Source: Pyronema omphalodes (taxonomy: Eukaryota > Ascomycota > Pezizomycetes > Pezizales > Pyronemataceae). From it: 64,000 nucleotides of DNA. Where the stretch lies: the NCBI GenBank assembly GCA_024516155.1, contig JAJJXM010000052.1, positions 248,001 through 312,000 on the forward strand, written 5' to 3'. The position numbers and the translations under genes were made by a program. This document shows, in pieces, positions 56,601-64,000 of this stretch (its first letter is position 1; each line of letters starts with the position of its first letter). The notes beneath the pieces were generated by a model that worked only from the letters and a program-made list of their open reading frames with translations, made no database searches and was not told the origin of the DNA.

Positions 56601-57949
56601 TTCTAACAAGATGGAAGGGGCCAATAATAACTCGATGATTCTGACCTCACCCTCCATTCGTGCATTCTTCTAGGCCCCGTGGGTTACAGCTCATTAGGGC
56701 CTTGAGACTTTAGGAGCACGGAATCCTAAAACCAATGATGATTGAATCTACATTCAGCAAGCCGACCTGTGAGCATATTGTGATACGTATATTCCAATCA
56801 GCACTAGATAGTGCCGAACTCAGACCTTGGCTCAGGTTCAGTCATGAGGTCTCACGCTTTTCGGTGGAATAGGGTTCGCGTCTACATTAGTCATCTCGCT
56901 GTTCTTAGACAGGACCGCACCGCGCATACCTTTTCGCATTTGTGTGATAATTGCAATGAAGCCAAAAAACTACATACTCCCTCCCTATCATTCTAAAGGT
57001 ACTGTCATCTGAACTGACGTGCCGAATCAGTAAAGGGTTACACAGCCTATAGCACTAGGTATATTCTTTCTTTAACTGTTACTCATGCGGCATGCGAAAT
57101 TTGATACAACGCCGATTTTCACTCCAAACTTATATTTTACGTAGCCCTTTGATAACCATTGAAATATTAATCTCGTTCATCCAGTGTGCAACAGCACACG
57201 TGTAAAAAACAAAGGCCGGTAATGCTGTAACCCATATAGCAATCGCCAGCCTAATCACTGTCCTTCGAGAGCTCCGTTGGACCACAGTGTTGGTGCTATA
57301 TGCCTATCCCTATTTCACATTGGAGCCGGTTATTTTCTCGAGCAAATATTTCAATCAAGAATTACTTTTTCTTCGGACTGAAAGGAGAGGCGTCGTCGGC
57401 ATCACTAATTGGTATTGAGGTTTTCCTCCGGTGTCTCACAGCTCTGTCTCTTCCAAGAAACTCCATGATAATCCATAAGTGCTTCAAATATCGTGGGGTT
57501 CAGCATGATACTCCTAGGGGTTATGTAGAATCCGCCCCGCCTTTCGTTGATACTGGCAGGGCTTTTAACAAGTTGGTCACTTAGAACTAGATGTCATTAG
57601 TCAGAGGGGTGAGATGCATGGTTGTTTACGCACTAAGAAGTAGTTTAAACCTCAGTCTGCTCACTTTCAACCAAATCAAATTTCGGAAGATGACCAAAAC
57701 AAACCGCGCGACTCCTTCAGAATTTCAGGACAACAAATACAGAATGGAATGGGTTGATCAATAAAAGGGTATGATATGGGCCGTGTGAATTTTGCACAAA
57801 CATTGGGGTGAGAGTGTCACCGAGTTCAGGTTAAATTTTCGCTCACAAACAATTTTTAAGCCTGTACACTGGGGAAAGCACTGCTAAAGTGGGTGACTCA
57901 ACAAGAATTGTTTTGTACGGTGTCAACCATCGTGTAACTTGAATGTCAG
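56601..57949. other. Intergenic upstream of A8
   Basis: No supported gene. The 94-codon frame at 57,300-57,584 has no recognisable domain. From about 57,865 the sequence matches the A5 upstream flank in inverted orientation. Confidence 0.45.
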
Positions 57950-57973
57950 GCCTTACTTCAGGTCTTACATGTC
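57950..57973 (+). promoter_or_regulatory. Conserved family-A promoter element (A8)
   Basis: Reads GCCTTACTTCAGGTCTTACA then TGTC, ending 69 nt upstream of the A8 start codon at 58,043. Confidence 0.6.
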
Positions 57974-58042
57974 CGAGTAGAACATCATACCATCTTCTTA
58001 CCTTCAACAACAATTCAACGCTTACTATTACCAAGAACAAAA

Positions 58043-58390
58043 ATGGTAAATTCTGTCCAGTGGAAGAAAAATGCCATCCAATATGGTTTTTACAGCTTCA
58101 ATTACTGACTAATCTTCCAGGCTGACAATTCTGTTAACAAGAAGCCCGAGGCTGGCAACAAAACTGACGAGAGACCTGCTGATCAAAATCAGTCGTCGGC
58201 CCATTCTCTCGAAGCTACAAAGCGCACTGAGCCGATCCAGCAAGAACAGTCTTCCTGCTGGCAGACGCGCACTCTGTCCAATCAGGAAGTCGGTCTTGTC
58301 CTGGCCGCCGCAGGTGTCGGAGGCATGGGACCGATGATTAGTGGGGATAGTAATATTTTCCGCTTTTGGCCGCAGAAGAACAAGAAGTAG
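58043..58390 (+). CDS. Family A small protein, copy A8 (short form, 90 aa)
   Basis: Two exons: the ATG alone (58,043-58,045), then after a 75-nt intron (gtaaat...ttccag, with ctgactaat near the acceptor) the exon 58,121-58,390. The protein begins M-A-D-N-S-V-N-K-K-P-E-A-G-N-K-T-D-E-R. It then has a Gln/Ser-rich part (I-Q-Q-E-Q-S-S, as in A1) and the core TLSNQEVGLVLAAAGVGGMG, followed by P-M-I-S-G-D-S-N-I-F-R, with a short basic tail. It lacks the middle exon-3 region of the long form, like A5. It has the intact promoter element and an intact frame. Function unknown. Confidence 0.7.
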
Positions 58391-61221
58391 GAAACGGAGG
58401 AGAACAATAAGAGAAAGCAAAAGCAACCTGACCGAAGCGTGGATGATGAAACCATGATAGATACAAGTTCGCATTCTGTAGCCTATGATACGATGCAATG
58501 CCCGTTTGTTTTTCTAAAATGTTCTAAGCCATGAATGTTTTTATTATGGAATTAAATACCTGTCATTTCTCGTTGATCTTTTGCGATGTTGTAGGTCTCA
58601 GCCAGAGTATGTTAAAGACGCGTACACATTCAGATAAATTAACGAATGGTGGATTAATCAATTTTTTGTGATCTTCTGTTATTCCCAAGAATAATATTCT
58701 GCTACTTGTACTTGGCCCGAGTAACAGGCAGTCACAACTTTCAGAGTCATATAGCACAGAGCATACCATGATTTTGAATCCCATCATCGAGGTATCCTCC
58801 TTATCAACATCCATTACTCAGTCCCCTTCTTAAATGACAAATGCTACTACCGAACATCTCTACAGAGAATTAAGCGTATAACTCTTTCTCTGAATATATT
58901 TTCTACACGAAATATTTCACAATCAACCGGCAACTTTTATAATTCCCTGATCTTAGTTTCAATATCGCACTTATACCCATCAGTAGCTACACTTACAAGA
59001 AAAAGGGGGGGGGGGGGGGGGCTTTGAAAACGTTTTCGAACGGGTTTGCACGTGACAGTTATTTTTCTCATTCGTTGGGTCACAGAACGTTCTGGAAAAT
59101 TCCTACAAGTGCGGTGTCATTGACAGGTTGCCGCAACAGTGTGGGGGTGGTTGACTTCAGCATGGGCGAAGGCTCAACCCCGGTGCCCGATTAGTACGTC
59201 ATATTCACGGAAGAGCACTCAAGGTCTTGGCACAGTCTATATAACCGCAGGTTTCCCCCCACCTCCCTTCCATTTCTCAACGAACAGTCGACATTGGATT
59301 GGAGTCTTGCTACGGCTTGACTCCGCCCAGGAGAAGGGGCAGCTTAACCGCGTCCTGGACTTGCCTAGGCATCGAGCGCCTAAAGTGTCCGATTTTGCTT
59401 TCCTCGCTGCGGCAAGGATGTGAGATCGGTACCATCTTGACTTAGTAATTCCTAAGTCGGCTTTACCGTGTTCAACTATCATGTATGCTCGCTTGCTTTA
59501 GAATACCGTTTAGGTTCGTACGCTACCTCAAGCCATACACCCATCCTTCAAATACCCGAAGTAACTCGCGTCACGTGGCTTTTGTAAACACAAATTGTAT
59601 TCAGTTATCATTAGTCAAATCTCCTCGAGTATTTTTGACTCTTCGATCTCTATACATCAATTCTGGCTGAATTCAACTTCTATCCTGTCACCATAGCTAC
59701 CGGATATAGAGACAGAACGCCAGCAAAGTCATGGACCACCCATTGCCTGTCAGTGCTGTCACGCAAGCTTCAATATATGAGCCCAAGAATTTCTGCCTTA
59801 TCTTCAATCTGATTTCAATTCGTAAGCACTTATTCCAAATCCCCACCACATTCTTTGCATATTGACCCCCTCTTTAAGCCTAGCTCAGACCCGCCCATCC
59901 CTCTTCGCCTTTATCACCAAAATCACTATTCCTTTCTCTAGTATGTCATGATACCCCGAAGTACTCAACACCGCCTCAAACTCTGCCTTCTACACGTGGA
60001 GGACCTTGGCGCAAAGTGGAGATATAGGAAATGTCACAGTCACTCGAAGCATTGCTCGCAGAGGAATTATTCGTTTATTTATTGATTCATAGTCACATGC
60101 GACCAGAGATGGCACTGACCGGGGGTTAGTAGAAAAAAATGAACTGACGGGGTCAGAGAGGGTCACAAGTCACGTGTGCGTGTGATGACTCGTGATGCCG
60201 CAACGGCGACGGCTGTCTGCCCCGAGAGTAGACAGCAGTGAACAAGAAAAGAGTGGTAATGCGTATACAAGAATTTAATTCCATATTTAATCTATAAAGA
60301 AGTATAGATCTATTCCTTCCTATGGTAGAGAATTATTCTAATCTACATATATTGCCCAGAAGAAATTCCATCACATATTATGTTGTAAAGTATAAGAAGT
60401 ATCCCTATCCCTGGGTTAAATAGGAGCGGTCTCAGGTGATAATATAATGAAAACAAGAATCAAATAAAGAAACAACCCCCATAATAATACAAAACTTATC
60501 TCAAACCAATATTTATCAAGAGCTCCCCAGAGTATCGGCAAAGTTGTGGGATAGAGGATTATGATCATCCTGTCCAGTAACTGCACGAACCATTGCTTGC
60601 AATCATCCTCAAACATTCTCGACATCCAACATCTGTAACCTCAATCCTAATCCTAGTGACCCTTTACTGGCCCTGACCCAGTCAGAGACATCTCTGCATG
60701 CAACCGTGAGGTTATGAAGGAATCTTCAAATACAGTATTTACTTCCCCTTCCATTTCTAGTTTTCTTTCTCTATCTTTATTTCCTCCACAAAGCAAAAAC
60801 AAACAGAAATCAAGTTTACATCGATATCGTCTGCAGGCCAATGGGTGTCGGTATTAAATACGGGGCCTGGGGCCGCGTGGAATTGGGGAGGAAGGAGATG
60901 CAGGAGGTGGTTGGCTTAGGTTGAGCCGGGAGGCGCGGCCGAGTGCGTTCTTGTAGTGGAGCAGGATTGTTGTATTTTCTGGTTGTGAAAAGATAGCTGT
61001 ATCGTGATCTATGCGTTGAGTATTGTCAAGGGAGATTATATGCACTGAGTGAATCTGAAAATTATGCGTTAGAATGGGGATATAGAAAGGAATATAAAAG
61101 TGGAGAGGGGGGTTTTGGATAAGGTCAGCCATGCCATGGGATTAACGAAATACCGAGCATCCATAGGAGTTCAGTACTTGCAGCTTAAAGTTGTGGGGGT
61201 AACAATCGTCGGTCGATGGGA
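58391..61221. other. Gene-free tract; solo transposon end at 58,990
   Basis: No supported gene in 2.8 kb. At 58,990 the sequence TA-CACTTACAAGAAAAAGGG with a G17 run and 'ctttgaaaa' resembles the terminal repeat of the element at 61,651, but I find no partner end. Other frames (59,139-59,482; 60,854-61,132) lack recognisable features. Confidence 0.45.
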
Positions 61222-61650
61222 AGAACTTACCATGATTATTTTCCGTAGTACAAGACAGTGAACACTGGAAAGGTACAGGGACGGCAGGATATATCTGAGA
61301 GTGTCCTGTTTATTTGTATTAGCCCAGGGTCAAGGTAAGGAAAACTGCTGCTTATGAGAATACTTACCTCATGTCAAGGTTGAATGGTTCCTTGTGACGA
61401 GTATTGCCATTAAAACTTTCTCGTATTGATGCGATTATTTCGATTCTCTCATCATGTATTATGCCGCTAGTCGGCTGTGTCCCAGGTGGGATGTATTTTT
61501 CGTCGAGATGCTTATATGCTGAATATTTTCATGTCACTTCTGTGTTCATCCTGTGGTTTGTGTGGTTTTGGTCGGTCTTGCGGGCTGTTTAAATACTGCA
61601 GAGCATGTTAGCGTGTTTGGCATAGGCTGTGTGCATTGAGTGTTACACTA
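61222..61650 (-). pseudogene. Family A relic A9 (start codon and 5' flank only)
   Basis: The minus strand at 61,225-61,280 matches the A7 start region: an ATG (61,231-61,233) followed by GTAAGTTCTT, and upstream 'actacggaaaa(t/c)aatc'. The flank to about 61,650 matches the A7 upstream region (56,190-56,480). Exons 2 and 3 cannot be found below 61,220. The flank is cut at its far side by the transposon at 61,651. Confidence 0.55.
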
Positions 61651-63051
61651 CACTTGTAAAAAAAGGGGGGGGTTTTGAAATATGTAGACGTTTGGAACGC
61701 TGCAAGCGCTTAATACCAAAAGCGGTTTTTTTTTTTTTGCAAACACGTTTCACGCTGAAAAAATATCTCAGTATCTAATCATCGTGGATTTTTGACAACA
61801 CCATCACACTTCGCAACGTTATCGATGGTCTCAAGCGCTATGTACAATACTTTATTTCTAAATTCCAAAGTGTATATACTCCCGAAGCTGTTTTCGACTG
61901 CTGGAAAACGTGTCCACAAATCTTAAATATCTACCAGGCGAAAATGGACGTAAGAAAAAGAAGTGGCTCTGCAAGATGTCTACCGATGGTGGTCTAAATG
62001 CCTAGTTTTTCACAACAGCATTTCCGTCGTCAAAGATGACAGTGAAAAAAAATATTTTGAGATGCACAACCGCTTTGCGCTATGTGAAGGAATTTTTCTC
62101 CTTTCAATTATTTCCTACAACATCAAAAATAAGATAGAAAATCCTCTTATCACACCTTCCTAACTGAATTTTCTTCGGTAATTTGTTAATTCCTTTGGTT
62201 AAAACCTTCTGTGAACGAAGCTGAGAAGTTACAAGTCTACACTTTGTGATCGATAGTTTCCAGTTCTGCATGCAATACCGGGGAGACGCAGTTTCAAGTA
62301 ATGCCGCATTATCTCAGCCCCTGACCTTTTTGTCAGAAAGTACAGATGCAGAGACGGGTAAATTGAGTTGTCTCTTTGTTCTCCACCCTGTATGCACTTG
62401 AGGATCATCGATGTAGCTTGTCATATGGATAATGTGTATTCACGTGGCTTTCAATGGAAAATCCTGGGGATAATAAAGTGGTTAATCACGTGACTGTTGA
62501 TGGAAATCATAGCCCTAATACTGTAGTCAATCATGTTAGTTTCAATGAAGTGACTTTGAAACTCAATTTCGTGCGGCTCCAATGTAGAGCGGCTAGTCCT
62601 CATTCAAAAAGTTGTTTACCTGCAAACGTTGTGATATGTCGAAAACATTTGCATACGGTTTAATAACGTTTTCTGGAACGCTTTCAATCGCGAAATGTTT
62701 GTCACGGCAACCGGTTTAAAATTTCACTTGATGTGAAACATCTCTGTTTCAGAATTCCACATGTTTTGCAACAACAAAGCATTATTCAACCCACTAGATT
62801 TCCGAAAAAAAAAAAGTGTTGCAGTTACAGATCATGCGATAACATTTTCCATTCCACCATGATCATTTTGAAACTACGCAACCTCTAATTCGCAAATATG
62901 CTTTGGACATTATCTTCTAACATTCGTGTGATATACGTGATTGTTAAAAACAAATGCCTAGGTTGACCTCTTTTTCAACTAAAACATGCGTAGACCCGTC
63001 AACGGGATACGCCTCTGAATACAGTTTCAAAACCCCCTTGTTTTGCAAGTG
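61651..63051. mobile_element. TIR DNA transposon relic, about 1.4 kb
   Basis: The left end, CACTTGTAAAAAAAGGGGGG then GGTTTTGAAA (61,651-61,680), is matched by the complement of 63,021-63,051, CACTTGCAAAACAAGGGGGT then TTTGAAA. Both ends are flanked by TA (61,649-61,650 and 63,052-63,053), a likely target-site duplication. The insides carry AAACG/CGTTT words and a 66-codon frame (61,963-62,163), but no complete transposase. The CACTT termini recall CACTA-like elements, but the TA duplication would also fit other superfamilies, so the class is unsettled. It was probably inserted into the A9 flank. Confidence 0.65.
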
Positions 63052-63409
63052 TATATAAGAAACTTTTACGATGATGAATGTTTAACATCGAGATTTTGAA
63101 TATCCCGGCTACCCGAGCAGCTGTAGTCACTGACACAGTTACAGCATTGACTAACTTAGAGCCCAGGATATTTGAACCCTTATTTACATTATACTCAATG
63201 AGACAAATGTGCCGCATCTGTTGTTCTTAACTCCCACAACTAGTCTCACATATCCAGGCCCCTCTTGTGATTTTGGAAAAGTGTCCCCAATCTGATATTT
63301 CATCTTCAAACCTCACGATAAGCTACAGCCCATAATATAATCTCATATCCATCACGACATCAACAGCAGCCATCGTTATAGTCCAGACTTTCCAACCCAA
63401 GGAGAAGAT

Positions 63410-63610
63410 AAACTATGAGTCTCTCAGCACATACCACATCTTCGACATCATCAGCCGCTACAGACACGGAACAATCCTCTCTCCCCTGTCTAGCATAACA
63501 ACAAAGCGAAAGCGATCACAGCCACAGCAACAGCAACAGAAACAACGACGACCTCAAGTGCAGCCCTAACAATCTCGATACTACAGTACTTCGTGAATGA
63601 TGATAGTAAC
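63410..63610 (+). pseudogene. Family C remnant, right copy
   Basis: Matches the minus strand of 27,027-27,260 (for example 'acatctt(c/t)gacatcatca', 'acaaagcgaaagcga'). The ATG at 63,415 begins an open frame (M-S-L-S-A-H-T-T-S-S-T-S-S-A-A-T) that stops after about 27 codons (tag in 'gtctagcat' is in another frame; taa follows). No complete protein can be made. Confidence 0.35.
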
Positions 63611-63750
63611 AGTATTCTTAGAAGATTCCCCCCCCCCCCCCTAAACCTAAGAGCCAAGGGTAGCATATGAAAGTAAAACCTACCTCGCGTTATAATAAGG
63701 CAGCCCAGGAATATTTCATCAACACAAGAATAACTTACTAGTATCTACTG

Positions 63751-63900
63751 CTACATCAGCTCTGCTTTTCCCTCGGAATTTTCTTCGAAACCATCCTCGA
63801 TTTCAAACTCCTTGTCTTCCTCTTCAACATCAGAAGGATTCGAATCACCTCTGCATGGTGCCGGAAACCCGTACCCCGGGAATCTCTCATCTCTCTTCAC
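63751..63900 (-). pseudogene. Family B relic B3 (C-terminal part)
   Basis: The minus strand encodes Y-G-F-P-A-P-C-R-G-D-S-N-P-S-D-V-E-E-E-D-K then an acidic tail and a stop at 63,751-63,753. It matches the C-terminal 45 residues or so of B2 (Y-G-S-P-A-P-F-R-G-D-P-N-P-P-N). The match fades beyond 63,900, so the N-terminal part is absent or diverged. Confidence 0.6.
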
Positions 63901-64000
63901 AGACAACATCATTCGTATCCTGCATCCTACATCTCCACACTCTCATCCTGTTACATCCATGCTGCAACAAGTAGCCTAATATAGTCCCCAGAATAATGAA

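Larger units (their letters stand above)
63240..63900. repeat. B/C segmental duplication, right copy (inverted)
   Basis: This is the inverted copy of 26,770-27,370. It includes the family C stretch (63,410-63,610) and the B3 relic. An extra C run at about 63,629-63,640 is unique to this copy. Confidence 0.75.

Noticed and set aside
60854..61132. 92-codon minus frame starting M-A-D-L as a possible exon of A9
   Set aside because: The M-A-D start resembles family A only by chance; no acceptor precedes it and no core follows.

Overview
The window looks like nuclear DNA of a filamentous ascomycete (Pezizomycotina). The genes carry short 50-105 nt GT-AG introns with GTAAGT-like donors. The conserved proteins are typical fungal or eukaryotic housekeeping ones (an Lst4/FNIP protein, a CSC1/OSCA channel, a PP4-like phosphatase, tubulin cofactor D, arsenate reductase plus Acr3), and the proteins have the insertions and lengths usual in that group. 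I cannot fix the genus. Large gene-free tracts rich in TACATA/TATGTA words, microsatellites and long poly-C/poly-G runs suggest a loosely packed, repeat-tolerant genome.

Layout. 1-12.9 kb: the 3' part of a small-protein gene (A1), then about 12 kb without a convincing gene, ending in a pyrimidine-rich leader. 12.9-15.9 kb: Lst4/FNIP homologue. 15.9-27.4 kb: a duplication-rich accessory region with relics and intact copies of a small-protein family (family A), a decayed AAA+ ATPase, two MITE-like foldbacks, and a second small family (B/C). 27.4-34.4 kb: gene-poor, simple repeats. 34.4-37.3 kb: CSC1/OSCA channel. 38.1-42.6 kb: the inverted partner of the 19-22.7 kb segment, with an intact family-A gene (A6) convergent to an intact AAA+ ATPase. 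43.9-52.2 kb: a compact block with a PP4-like phosphatase (carrying an apparent frameshift) divergent from tubulin cofactor D, and an arsenate reductase divergent from Acr3. 53-64 kb: a second accessory region with a cysteine-repeat ORF, three more family-A loci, a TIR transposon and an inverted copy of the B/C segment.

The main discovery candidate is family A: nine loci in 64 kb (four complete intact genes, one intact but cut by the window edge, four decayed) sharing a C-terminal core around VLGAAGVGGLGPMIS. Every complete copy has an exon consisting of only the ATG start codon, immediately followed by an intron. A conserved promoter element lies 66-69 nt upstream of that ATG. One form of the unit is a convergent pair with an AAA+ ATPase, duplicated as a roughly 3.5-3.7 kb inverted repeat. 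In the left arm the ATPase is destroyed while the small gene is intact, which suggests the small gene is what is being kept. I recognise no function for family A.

How genes work together: the arsenate reductase and Acr3 form a clear arsenic-detoxification pair sharing one promoter region. The other housekeeping genes are neighbours without an obvious shared pathway.
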